DNA of 47,691 bases from Neomegalonema sp. (GTDB lineage: Bacteria > Pseudomonadota > Alphaproteobacteria > Rhodobacterales > Rhodobacteraceae). A program made the translations under genes and the position numbers. Under the pieces are notes generated by a model. It searched no databases and was not told the DNA's origin. It was given only the letters and a program-made list of their open reading frames with translations. The DNA lies in NCBI GenBank assembly GCA_022760355.1, contig JALEGB010000055.1:1-47691 (forward strand), in the 5' to 3' direction. Every line of letters starts with the position of its first letter. Within the stretch, counting starts at the first letter, position 1. This document shows, piece by piece, positions 33,874 through 41,734 of this stretch.

Positions 33874-34378
33874 GATGAGGCTCGTGCGTATGCCCGCCTC
33901 CATGCGTAGGCCCGCCTCCATGCGTGTGGCCATGGGTGCGGCCCTGACCATAGGCGCCGCCTTCTGGGTCAAACGGGGCGTCCAGCCGCGTCACCTGCGC
34001 GCCAAGGCCTTGCGCCATCGCCTCCACAACATGGTCCTGACGGATGCGCAAGCGGTCCGGGAAAATCTGCGTCGGCAGGTGTCGATTGCCGAGATGCCAT
34101 GCGAGCTTCACCAGGTGCAGCGGGTCGCGCGCTTCGAGATCCGCAACCGCCTCAGGCGCCGCGCGGACGACGATCATCCGGTCGTCTTCAAGGCGGAGCC
34201 CATCCCCGTCGCGCAGCTCTGTCGCTTCAGGCAGATCAAGTAGAAACGCCAATCCGCCATCGCTGCGCATTGTGCGGCGACGCCGAAACCGGGCGTCGTA
34301 ATCCAGGGTGACGGCGTCCGCCGCGTCGCCAGACCAATCGTCGGCGGCGTGGCGTTCGATTGCACGCGGAAGGGTCAC
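33863..34378 (-). CDS. ureE: urease accessory nickel chaperone UreE
   Basis: 171 aa. N-terminal peptide-binding domain (LDYDARFRRRRTM, FLLDLPEATELRDGDGLRLE) and ferredoxin-like metal domain with LVKLAWHLGNRHLPTQI, whose conserved His binds Ni at the dimer interface. The last ~25 residues are a Gly/His-rich tail (about ten His) for Ni storage. It hands Ni to the UreG complex. Its ATG overlaps the stop of the GST gene upstream, so the four genes form one tightly packed transcript. Confidence 0.94.
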   Translation of the reverse strand: MTLPRAIERHAADDWSGDAADAVTLDYDARFRRRRTMRSDGGLAFLLDLPEATELRDGDGLRLEDDRMIVVRAAPEAVADLEARDPLHLVKLAWHLGNRHLPTQIFPDRLRIRQDHVVEAMAQGLGAQVTRLDAPFDPEGGAYGQGRTHGHTHGGGPTHGGGHTHEPHHDH

Positions 34379-34998
34379 GGCTGGGCCTGCATCGCGGCGA
34401 CGGCGCGCTCCCGCGCGCGGCCGGCGGAGGGGCGGCTGGCGACGCGGCCGAGATAGGCGAGCGCGGCCTCATTGCTGATGTCGAAATTGACGATCTTGGC
34501 CCAGGCGGCGGCGTGTCCCGCCAGAATATCAGGCGTCGTGAAGCGCTCTCCCATCAGGAACGGCCCTGCGCCGACCCGCGCGACCAGCCGCTCTATCCCG
34601 CGATCAAACTGGGCCCGCATTTCTGCGACGAACGCCGGCGATTGCTCAGCTTCATCCTTGCGCAGATGGCGCGTCGTCGCCCAGAGCGCGCCCTCCAGCT
34701 CATCGACAATGAACTGGGTGTGGCCATCTTGAACGCCACGCTCATAGGAGCCGGCGGCGAAGGCGGGGCCGGTGGCCGGGTCGCCATGCTTATCCGCGAG
34801 ATAGGTCATAATCGCGACGCTGTCGGTCAGCACGCCGTCAGGCGTTTCCAGTACGGGGATCTTGCCTTCGCTATAGCGTTCAATGACTTGAGCGCTGGTT
34901 GGCGTCGCTGGGTCGAGGTCATAGGCGACGCCGAGTTCTTCGAGCAGCCATAGAACGCGCATGACGCGCGTACGCGGATATCCAATGACTTTATACAT
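34375..34998 (-). CDS. glutathione S-transferase family protein
   Basis: 207 aa. Thioredoxin-like N-domain (YKVIGYPRTRVMRVLWLLEE, then GKIPVLETPDGVLTDSVAIM with the cis-Pro and the Ser that contacts gamma-Glu), followed by an all-helical C-domain (FLMGERFTTPDILAGHAAAW). The catalytic Ser/Tyr/Cys near residue 8-12 is not obvious (PRTR). Detoxification or thiol-transfer role unassigned. Overlaps ureE by 4 bp, an unexpected leader for the urease accessory genes. Confidence 0.9.
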   Translation of the reverse strand: MYKVIGYPRTRVMRVLWLLEELGVAYDLDPATPTSAQVIERYSEGKIPVLETPDGVLTDSVAIMTYLADKHGDPATGPAFAAGSYERGVQDGHTQFIVDELEGALWATTRHLRKDEAEQSPAFVAEMRAQFDRGIERLVARVGAGPFLMGERFTTPDILAGHAAAWAKIVNFDISNEAALAYLGRVASRPSAGRARERAVAAMQAQP

Positions 34999-35059
34999 AT
35001 CGCTTCCTCTGTCAGCTGTCGGGCGGATTGCATCTTGTTAACGGCCGCAAAGCAAGAGC

Positions 35060-35905
35060 TTAGGCGCGACGAGAACGGCTCCGCTGCGTCACGATCAGCG
35101 CGATGCCGCCGAGCACCAGCGCGGAGGCGAGGATGAGCCGCGCAGTGATCGGCTCGGCGATCAAAGCGGCCCCGGCGTAAGCCGCGATAACGGGGGCCGA
35201 GAGCTGAACCGTCGCGGCTTGAGTTGCGGTGAGGCCGGGCAACGCGGCATACCAGACGACATAGCCGCAGCCAGAAGCCAGCGCGCCGGAAGCGATCGCC
35301 AGCAGGCCTCCATGCAGCGTTGCGCGGGCTTCATCCGCGAAGATCGTACTGAGCAGGATCGTCGCGGGCAAGGCGAGCACAAAACTCGCCGTCGTCGCGT
35401 TCAGAGGGCTGGCGACGCCGCGCCCCAGGAGCGAATAGCCGCCCCATGCGACGCCGGCGATGATCATCAGGCCGGCGCCTGCGAGGTTCGGCGCCTGCGG
35501 CGAGTCCGGCGAAAGCAGATAGCCAAGTCCGCCAACAGCAAGCAGCAGCCCGAGCCAGGCTGGCGCGCTCAAACGTTCGCCTTGAATGAAGCCGACGGCG
35601 AGCATCGATATCTGGACCGCGCCAAACAGGATCAACGCGCCGACGCCCGCGTCAAGCCAGCGATAAGCGAAGGAGAAGCAAGCGACATAGGTGAAAAGCG
35701 CGAGCGCCATTCGCCAGTTCGCGGCTTGCCGCAATTGAGCGCCTCTGACCGCGGCGATTGCGCCGAGCGTCAGTGCGCCAGCAGCGATGCGGATGCTGGA
35801 AAAGCTGGCGGGGTCGATCAAGTCAGGCGCCAGCGCGGCGCGGGTCAGCACCGAGTTTGCGGCGAACGCAATCATCGCCAGCGTTGTGAGAAGCAGAATG
35901 CGCAT
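35060..35905 (-). CDS. EamA/DMT family transporter
   Basis: 281 aa, about ten hydrophobic helices in two EamA repeats: residues ~5-130 (AFAANSVLTRAALAP, ALFTYVACFSFAYRWLD) and ~145-280 (GVAWGGYSLLGRGVASPLNA, ATVQLSAPVIAAYAGAALIA). Drug/metabolite exporters of the inner membrane; the substrate is not predictable. C-terminal RSRSRRA is cytoplasmic by the positive-inside rule. Same strand as the GST gene but separated by 61 bp; a shared transcript is possible. Confidence 0.9.
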   Translation of the reverse strand: MRILLLTTLAMIAFAANSVLTRAALAPDLIDPASFSSIRIAAGALTLGAIAAVRGAQLRQAANWRMALALFTYVACFSFAYRWLDAGVGALILFGAVQISMLAVGFIQGERLSAPAWLGLLLAVGGLGYLLSPDSPQAPNLAGAGLMIIAGVAWGGYSLLGRGVASPLNATTASFVLALPATILLSTIFADEARATLHGGLLAIASGALASGCGYVVWYAALPGLTATQAATVQLSAPVIAAYAGAALIAEPITARLILASALVLGGIALIVTQRSRSRRA

Positions 35906-36023
35906 GCGGGCTGTCTACCCGGCTACGCAGCGCGCAGCGATCACGCTTGCGCGACGCGGTCATGCTGCTGCGGTTTATCTAGCTGCGGGCGTTTATTTGG
36001 GCTCTGGCCTCCGCCTGCCGAAC

Positions 36024-36058
36024 GCTGACGGCGTCTGATAAAGGGGTTTAGCCCCTAG
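36024..36058 (+). repeat. 35-bp gene-end repeat, copy 1
   Basis: Begins GCTGACGGCGTCTGAT and ends GGGGTTTAGCCCCTAG; 32 of 35 bases match copy 2 at 44052-44086. It contains a hairpin AGGGG/CCCCT. On the minus strand, the downstream side of the DUF1217 gene (stop at 36060), the hairpin is followed by TTTAT, so this copy may act as its terminator. Confidence 0.7.
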
Positions 36059-36059
36059 G

Positions 36060-38222
36060 TCAGTAGGCGCCGTAGGAGCGGGCGTTGCTCGCCGCCGCGG
36101 ACATAAGGCTCAGCGCGCCATATCCTGGCGTACTGGCGCTTGGCGACGCAGCGGCGTCCTGAGCGACCATGTAACGACGCAACAGCGTGGTGATATTGTC
36201 CGGATCCGCGAAAACCGATGGCGTGTCGCCGCCAAACAGCTGCTGCGCCCGTTGGCCGTACGCCTCGTTCTGATCTTCAATATCAAGGTTGACGAAGCCG
36301 GCGGGCATGCCGAACGCCGCGTCGAGCACGGAGCGCATCGGTTGATCGCCCAGCAGCAGATACCAGTTGTCTTTCTCTGTATAGTCGCTGATCAGCCGCT
36401 CAAAGTTGAGGGCGAGGCGCATGCTTTGATCTTGCTGGCCGACGGCGATCTCAAAACTGCGCGCTTCGTAGCGCTCGATCAATTCAGTTTGGAAATCTTC
36501 ATTTCCCGTATTGCCGCCGACGCCGACAAAGCTTCCCATCAAATCTACAACTTCTTTCCATCGGTCATCATCGTACAGATTGACGAGGGAGGTCGGCTCC
36601 GCTGGGTTTGAAATGACCATACTGACGAAGAACTCAGTCGACGCCTCGCCTTTCGGAATGTCAAAGGCGCTCAGCACGACGTCCATCAGATCGGGCAGCA
36701 GTACAAGATCGAGGTTTTCGCTGACGATGTTCCAGTTGTCGCGCAGATACTGCAGATCTTCGTCCGACGCGTTTCGATCGATCAAACGTTGCTCAATTTC
36801 GTTCCGCCAAATCGCAGCATTCGCGTCGACGCCGTTGAAAGCCTTTGAGAACGAGGCCCAGCGGGTGTCCGACAGCTGATTGACAAACGCGCCGTCGCTG
36901 GTCGGATCCTCCGCCAGAATCGACTCAATGTAACTGGTCGACTTACCGGAATCTTCGAGGCCAAATGCGCGCAGGGCGACGTCGACCAGCCGGTCATCCG
37001 CAAGAAATGCGCTGACGCTGTCGATTTCTTCGATGTTTTCACTGAAATAGGCGAGTTCAGTTTCGCTGACCGAAGATACTTCCGCAGCAGCGGTTGAAAG
37101 ATAGTAGACCGATTCAAGCTGCTGCTCCGCAATCCCCAGCTCGATCGCATATTCGAAATGTTTGACCTCGCTGGCCGCGCCGCCATTGACGCTGGCGGCG
37201 AAGGAGGTCGCCAGTTGCTTCCAGGCGCTGTCCGACTGCGCCTCCGCAGCGCTGAAATCTCCCGCGATCGCTTGATCCAGGATGGTCGCAATTTCGGTGT
37301 CCGTCAGCGAGGTTTCAGCCAAACCATACGCCACCAGCGTGACTTCTCGCAGCTGCGCATCGGCGACGAGATCGGCGCCTGAGGCGACGGAATCGGCGTT
37401 GGCTTGGTAGTACAACACGTCGCTGGCGGAAATCCGGCCAGTGGCGGCGTCCGCCTCGTCGGCGTCATACAATGTGACCGCCCGCCGTGCCAATTCCCGT
37501 TCGGTATCCAGGCGAAAGCCGGTGACGTTTTCGAGCGTCCCGCCGTCCGCCAGACCGCTGAAGGCGGCGGCGAAGCTGATCCAGCCTGAATCATCGAGCG
37601 AATAGGCGTAGTCATTCGCGCTGTCGTCGACGCCATCCGTCAACAGCTGGCGAAAATGATCATCATTGTAATAGCCGCGCTCCAGCCCAAACGCCGCCAA
37701 GGCGACCTCGAGAGTAATGGGATCCGCCAGCAGATCGTCAACGCTGGTGATAGAGCCGACATTGGCGCGGAAATGACTGAGTTTGAACGCGTCGAATTTC
37801 GATTCTTCAGCCGCGGCGGCGTCGCGAAAGCGCGTTTCGACCGTTGCGCGGAACGCCGCCATGTTGGAGCTTGCATTCAGGTCGCCGAAGCCGAAATCGG
37901 CGGAAAAGTCGACCCATTTGCTGTCGCTCAGCAGATTGGCGAACGCGGCTTCATCCGTCGTGCCCTCGTCAAGCGCCCGCTTGATCATCGCGGTCTTGTC
38001 GATTTCGCTTTCCAGCCCATAGGCGGTGAGGGCGACTTCGAGGAGGCGCCGATCGGCGAGGAGCTCATCGCTCGACGTGACTTTGCCGAGCTGCGCCTTC
38101 ACATAACTCGTCTCATTCGCAACTTCGGCGCTGTTGGAAAGCGCTTGGCGTTGCGCGTCTTCCGTTTGTTTCAGAGCCTGATAGCCCAGAAATCCGGTTG
38201 AGACGAGGATCGGCGTGAACAT
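36060..38222 (-). CDS. DUF1217 flagellar protein with six tandem repeats
   Basis: 720 aa. After a short N-terminal helix, six copies of a ~105-125-residue all-helical unit start near residues 40, 150, 280, 400, 500 and 605. Each begins with a short helix plus SSDELLAD- or SVDDLLAD-like turn and a hydrophobic helix ending AYGLE, AFGLE or similar, followed by DxxWxxF about 45 residues later. DUF1217 proteins are found next to flagellin genes in Rhodobacterales-like genomes; a role as a flagellar structural or export protein is likely but unproven. No signal peptide. Stop of flbT and this ATG abut (TAGATG), so translation is coupled. Confidence 0.88.
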   Translation of the reverse strand: MFTPILVSTGFLGYQALKQTEDAQRQALSNSAEVANETSYVKAQLGKVTSSDELLADRRLLEVALTAYGLESEIDKTAMIKRALDEGTTDEAAFANLLSDSKWVDFSADFGFGDLNASSNMAAFRATVETRFRDAAAAEESKFDAFKLSHFRANVGSITSVDDLLADPITLEVALAAFGLERGYYNDDHFRQLLTDGVDDSANDYAYSLDDSGWISFAAAFSGLADGGTLENVTGFRLDTERELARRAVTLYDADEADAATGRISASDVLYYQANADSVASGADLVADAQLREVTLVAYGLAETSLTDTEIATILDQAIAGDFSAAEAQSDSAWKQLATSFAASVNGGAASEVKHFEYAIELGIAEQQLESVYYLSTAAAEVSSVSETELAYFSENIEEIDSVSAFLADDRLVDVALRAFGLEDSGKSTSYIESILAEDPTSDGAFVNQLSDTRWASFSKAFNGVDANAAIWRNEIEQRLIDRNASDEDLQYLRDNWNIVSENLDLVLLPDLMDVVLSAFDIPKGEASTEFFVSMVISNPAEPTSLVNLYDDDRWKEVVDLMGSFVGVGGNTGNEDFQTELIERYEARSFEIAVGQQDQSMRLALNFERLISDYTEKDNWYLLLGDQPMRSVLDAAFGMPAGFVNLDIEDQNEAYGQRAQQLFGGDTPSVFADPDNITTLLRRYMVAQDAAASPSASTPGYGALSLMSAAASNARSYGAY

Positions 38223-38687
38223 CTAGGCCCCTCCGAGGCTTTCTGTCGGCGGCTCGCTTGGCGTGGCCATCGCGGCGGGCGCGCCGCGCCCCTGGTCCAG
38301 CAGCTCGCGTTCGACGGCGATCAGCGGATGGATTGAGCGCATGACGGCGTAGAAGTTGCGGTTGCGCAGGGCCTCCTGCGCCGCGGACACCTGAGCGAAC
38401 TGCTCTGGCAGCGTTTCAAACGCCAGCGCCAGCGCGGCAAGCTGTGGGCGAAGCTCCTGCGACGTCTGCTCCGCATCATTTGAGCCGGCCACAGCCAACT
38501 GCGCCGCATAATAGGCGCGCGTAACGGGCGTGGTCGCATCATCCGGGTGCAGCGCGTCCCGCAGCCGGAGGATTGACGCGTTGGGCGTCTTGACCTTCAG
38601 CGTCGTCTTGCGGTCGCCATTCTCCATCACGACGCCGTTAACGAGCACACGCTCCTGAGGCGCAAGTTTTAGAACGAGACCGGCCAT
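38223..38687 (-). CDS. flbT: flagellar biosynthesis repressor FlbT
   Basis: 154 aa. The FlbT core: LVLKLAPQERVLVNGVVMEN, RKTTLKVKTPNASILRLRDA and the helical region to ~130 with FYAVMRSIHPLIAVER; the C-terminal ~20 residues are Pro/Ala-rich and variable. In Caulobacter and related bacteria FlbT binds flagellin mRNA and represses its translation until the hook is complete, opposed by FlaF. Located in the conserved order flagellin-flaF-flbT-DUF1217, 5 bp after flaF. Confidence 0.93.
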   Translation of the reverse strand: MAGLVLKLAPQERVLVNGVVMENGDRKTTLKVKTPNASILRLRDALHPDDATTPVTRAYYAAQLAVAGSNDAEQTSQELRPQLAALALAFETLPEQFAQVSAAQEALRNRNFYAVMRSIHPLIAVERELLDQGRGAPAAMATPSEPPTESLGGA

Positions 38688-38692
38688 TTTTC

Positions 38693-39121
38693 TCAGGCTC
38701 CCGCTGCGGCGTGATGCGCGTCGGCGGCGTCCGCTGGCCGAGCGGCGGGGGTGGCCGCCTCCGACTCGCGCAGCCCGCGCATAATGATGTTGTTGATCTC
38801 GACCAACTCCTTCGGGTCGGCTTGGCCAGTCATCGCGCGCAGGCCGGTTTTACGCGCATATTCAGACAGTCCAAACAGCTGCGCGCGCAGCTCCTTCGGC
38901 AGTTGGTTGTTGTCGGAAAGAAGGTCGGTCGCGAGGATCGCCCACAGGCGATTGTTCAAATGGATCGCCTCGGCGAGTTTAAAGAGCGGCACGCCGTCCT
39001 CAAGCGCCGCCGATAACTGTGCGGTGACGCGTTGGAACGCCTTGAATTCAATGCCGCGCGGCGAGCTGACCGAAGCGCTATGCTGCGCGTAAGCGTTGGC
39101 GGCAAGGGCGTGGGATGGCAT
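38693..39121 (-). CDS. flaF: flagellar biosynthesis regulator FlaF
   Basis: 142 aa. FlaF hallmarks: ANAYAQHSASVSSPRGIEFK near the start, VTAQLSAALE, LAEAIHLNNRLWAILATDLL, LPKELRAQLFGLSEYARKTG. FlaF promotes flagellin translation or secretion, acting with FlbT. The start follows GAGGAGAACC. The tail (~115-142) is Ala-rich with no recognised motif. Downstream of the flagellin gene and its strong hairpin, so its level is probably set by read-through or its own promoter. Confidence 0.93.
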   Translation of the reverse strand: MPSHALAANAYAQHSASVSSPRGIEFKAFQRVTAQLSAALEDGVPLFKLAEAIHLNNRLWAILATDLLSDNNQLPKELRAQLFGLSEYARKTGLRAMTGQADPKELVEINNIIMRGLRESEAATPAARPADAADAHHAAAGA

Positions 39122-39180
39122 CGCGGAGGTTCTCCTCAGGGCTGTAATTATCTAAAGCGCCTAACGAACGTTGAGGGAGA

Positions 39181-39202
39181 GGCCGGGCCCGAAGGCCCGG
39201 CC
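39181..39202 (-). terminator. GC-rich UUCG hairpin downstream of flagellin
   Basis: A perfect 9-bp GC stem (GGCCGGGCC on both readings) closed, on the minus strand, by a TTCG tetraloop, 18 bp after the flagellin stop. It is very stable but followed by TCTCCCTC, not a T-run; it can attenuate transcription into flaF and protect abundant flagellin mRNA. Confidence 0.7.
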
Positions 39203-39219
39203 GAAGTTTGCGGCGTCGC

Positions 39220-40746
39220 TTAGCGGAAGAGCGACAGGATGTTCTGTGGAGCCGAGTTGGCGATCGACAGCGACTGGGTGCCCAGCTGCTGTTGAACCTG
39301 CAGCGCTTGCAGGCGAGCCGAAGCCGATTCCATGTCGGTGTCGACCAGAGCGCCGATGCCGGTTTTCATCGAGTCGACCAGGCTGGTGACGAACTCTTCC
39401 TGGATCTCCAGACGCTTTTCGCTCGAACCGAAGGCCGCCGCCGCATCAACTGCGGTTTGGATCAGGCCTTCGATGGTGGTCAGAGCGTTGGTGGCGTCGG
39501 TGTTGGTGGTGACCAGGAGATCGCCAAGCTCGCCCAGGCCGCCGCCGCGCGTGCCGCCGGAGTTCGCCGCGCTGGCGATGCCGATCGTGCTCGAGCTGAC
39601 GTCGAACTTGACCAGAACGTCTTCGACGGTCGGATCCGAAGCTTCGTCAACGAAGATCGAAACGTCGTTGAAGAAGTCGTTGGCTTCGATCTTCTCTTTC
39701 AGGCCGTTCGCGACGTCGTTGAGCGTGTCGCCCGAACGCGCGATATAGTCGAAAGTGAAGTTCTCGTTCGTGCCGTCCGAGTTGGTGTCCTTGGTCAGCG
39801 TGATCGAGTAGCCGTCATCCGCAGCAACAGTGCGCGAGTTCAGGGTCAACAAGGTCGAGCTTGCGTCGAGCGTGTTAGCCGTGGTCGATGCGCCGTTCAG
39901 CTGAGCGGCGGTGCCGTTAACCGACGATTCAACGTTGAAGCTTGCGAAGCTGTTGGTGTTGGTGATCAGAACCGTGCCGTTCGCAGCCGTCGCAGTGACG
40001 CCCGAGATCGATTGGTTGTTGATCGCATCCGCGATCGCCAGCGCAACCAGGGTTTGGTCAGCGTTGGTGTTCGCTTGGGTGTAGGTGAAGCTCGAGCTGC
40101 CAACAGTGATGTTGAAGGTCGAAGCCGCGGTGCCTGCGGTGACCTGCAGCTGAACGGTGCCGTCGGTCGACGCGTTCATCTCCGTGGTGCTGAGGCTGTT
40201 CGAGGACGCGATCGCAGAAGCGCCGGTGGTGCCGGCGTTTACGCCAAGGTCTTGGCGGTTAACGGTGATCGACGAGCTCGAAACGGTTGCGGTGCCGCGG
40301 TCGAGCGACGAGAGAACCGACACGGAGGTGGTGGAGCTGCCGTCGATCAGGTTCAGGCCGTTGAACTGAGCGGCTGCGACGATCGACGAAACCTGGTTGG
40401 TCAGCTCATCAATGTCGGTTTGGATCTTCGCGCGGTCGACGTTTTCGCCGTTCGCGGTGATGACCTTCTCTTTCACTTCGCGGAGCAGATCGGTGATTTT
40501 TTCCGATGCGTTCCGGGCGACAGTGACGGTCGCTTTGCCGAGCGAGAGCGAGTCTGAGATTGCGTTGAAGCCGTCAACGTCGGCGTCCATGATCGTGGTC
40601 ACAGCCCAGATCGCGGAGTCGTCGGCCGAGCTGGCGACGGTCTTGCCGGTCGAGATCGCCGATTGGGTCTCGAGAAGGTCGCGGTTGATGGTGGACAGGG
40701 TGGACAGCGCCACCATGGCGCCTGCATTGTTCAGAATGCTGGTCAT
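39220..40746 (-). CDS. fliC: flagellin
   Basis: 508 aa. Conserved N-terminal D0/D1 helices (AMVALSTLSTINRDLLETQS, AISTGKTVASSADDSAIWAV) and C-terminal helix (LQVQQQLGTQSLSIANSAPQ, ending ILSLFR) surround a Ser/Thr/Ala-rich variable middle with a second small beta domain (~190-370). Exported through the flagellar type III system and polymerised into the filament. Larger than the ~280-aa flagellins of Caulobacter. AAGGAA precedes the ATG. Only one flagellin gene lies in the window. Confidence 0.95.
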   Translation of the reverse strand: MTSILNNAGAMVALSTLSTINRDLLETQSAISTGKTVASSADDSAIWAVTTIMDADVDGFNAISDSLSLGKATVTVARNASEKITDLLREVKEKVITANGENVDRAKIQTDIDELTNQVSSIVAAAQFNGLNLIDGSSTTSVSVLSSLDRGTATVSSSSITVNRQDLGVNAGTTGASAIASSNSLSTTEMNASTDGTVQLQVTAGTAASTFNITVGSSSFTYTQANTNADQTLVALAIADAINNQSISGVTATAANGTVLITNTNSFASFNVESSVNGTAAQLNGASTTANTLDASSTLLTLNSRTVAADDGYSITLTKDTNSDGTNENFTFDYIARSGDTLNDVANGLKEKIEANDFFNDVSIFVDEASDPTVEDVLVKFDVSSSTIGIASAANSGGTRGGGLGELGDLLVTTNTDATNALTTIEGLIQTAVDAAAAFGSSEKRLEIQEEFVTSLVDSMKTGIGALVDTDMESASARLQALQVQQQLGTQSLSIANSAPQNILSLFR

Positions 40747-40806
40747 GACGTTCCTTTCCGTCTGCGACGACGCGTTCGGCGTCGGGTCGATCTCCGCAGC
40801 GCTTTT

Positions 40807-40821
40807 GCAACTACGGTGTCG
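40807..40821 (-). promoter_or_regulatory. possible sigma-54 promoter for flagellin
   Basis: On the minus strand CGACACCGTAGTTGC fits TGGCAC-N5-TTGC except that the -24 GG is GA and the first T is C. It lies 61 bp before the flagellin ATG. A TTAA-N7-TTAT sequence (40934-40948), close to the CtrA site, lies further upstream inside the end of the FlgN-like gene. Both are weak but consistent with alphaproteobacterial flagellin control. Confidence 0.3.
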
Positions 40822-40910
40822 GTCGCCTTCTGACGGACCGTCTGAAGTGGGTTGGTCTTTCTAGACCCGGAGAACTCTACTTTGGCCGCATAAAAAATCG
40901 CTTAAATTAC

Positions 40911-41309
40911 TTAGGCAATTTGCGAGTTACTGTTTAATCCGTTGTTATTCTTAATAGGGTGTCCATCTCTTCCATAAATCCCCAAGTCGCCATCGCTCGA
41001 ATGCATCATGGCGATGCGGCGTTGGGCGGCTTGGACGCCAGCGGCGGCGGCGCGCAACAAGGACTGGTTCTCGACTGCGCGGCGTTTAATAATGTCGAAC
41101 AGCGTCTCAAGCTCCGCGCGTTGCGCTGGGCTGACGCCGCGGCCCGCCTTTGAGTCGGCAAGGGTTTCCATTTCGGAGAGGAAGGCGACTTTACGCGCGT
41201 TCAGCTTTTCCAAACCGGACAGATCGCCCTTGAGCGCTAGTTCGCGCTCCTCTTGCATAATCGCAATGCCTTGGCGCGTGAGTTTTTCGATCCGAACGCC
41301 ATTAGCCAT
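40911..41309 (-). CDS. FlgN-like flagellar export chaperone (putative)
   Basis: 132 aa, all-helical and soluble. The helix pair RQGIAIMQEERELALKGDLS ... LEKLNARKVAFLSEMETLAD and NQSLLRAAAAGVQAAQRRIA, then a disordered Asn-rich tail, resemble FlgN-type chaperones that escort hook-associated proteins. Similarity is by pattern and context only. Its ATG overlaps the flgJ-like stop by 8 bp, so they are coupled. Flagellin follows 164 bp downstream with what looks like its own promoter. Confidence 0.68.
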   Translation of the reverse strand: MANGVRIEKLTRQGIAIMQEERELALKGDLSGLEKLNARKVAFLSEMETLADSKAGRGVSPAQRAELETLFDIIKRRAVENQSLLRAAAAGVQAAQRRIAMMHSSDGDLGIYGRDGHPIKNNNGLNSNSQIA

Positions 41310-41616
41310 GGGGCGCGACCTTTTGTTTTAGTTTTTCATAGAGTTTATCTGCAATTCCAAGCTGTTTTTGCTCGGAAACTGCTGTCGCGTATTCACGAAT
41401 TAAAAAGCTGCGAAACGCTTCTTCACCGTGGCCGCCAGTAAATGGCCCCTTAACCTCGCCTAATTTCGCGGCCTTGAGCATCTCTGCGACAAAGGCGACT
41501 TCAAATTCCTTCGACACCTTCCGGAGGGCGGCGTCAGTATCGCTCGTTGGGGCCGTTTTTGCGCTGAATATCGCGCTAGCGGCGGCCGGCGCGATGGCGG
41601 CGGATGCGTCTGTCAT
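41302..41616 (-). CDS. flgJ: rod-binding protein, FlgJ N-terminal domain only
   Basis: 104 aa. ALRKVSKEFEVAFVAEMLKA, then FTGGHGEEAFRSFLIREYAT is the rod-binding domain of FlgJ (PF10135), which caps the growing rod. The muramidase domain of enterobacterial FlgJ is absent, usual for Alphaproteobacteria, where a separate SltF-type enzyme cuts peptidoglycan. The ATG at 41616 follows GAGAGGAACG; an upstream ATG at 41658 is less likely. Divergent from fliK across 118 bp. Confidence 0.82.
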   Translation of the reverse strand: MTDASAAIAPAAASAIFSAKTAPTSDTDAALRKVSKEFEVAFVAEMLKAAKLGEVKGPFTGGHGEEAFRSFLIREYATAVSEQKQLGIADKLYEKLKQKVAPHG

Positions 41617-41734
41617 CGTTCCTCTCGCGGTAATGCTGCTTGAAGGCAAATAAAACACGAGTGCTGTAAATATTTCATAACCTTGCTGGCGTAAAAATCA
41701 GATCAACACTTGGAGTGATCATTTAGGAGTCGTC

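Noticed and set aside
33880-33945. Short DNA repeats at the ureE 3' end, considered as a CRISPR or tandem-repeat locus
   Set aside because: They encode the Gly/His-rich nickel-binding tail of UreE; spacing and length do not fit a CRISPR array.
33873-33972. N-terminal extension of UreF
   Set aside because: It would read the His-tail codons of ureE in a second frame; UreF similarity begins at the ATG at 33873.
39208-40557. 449-aa open frame antisense to flagellin
   Set aside because: It mirrors the codon pattern of the flagellin gene, is Arg/Val/Gly-rich without motifs, and flagellin is unmistakable on the other strand.
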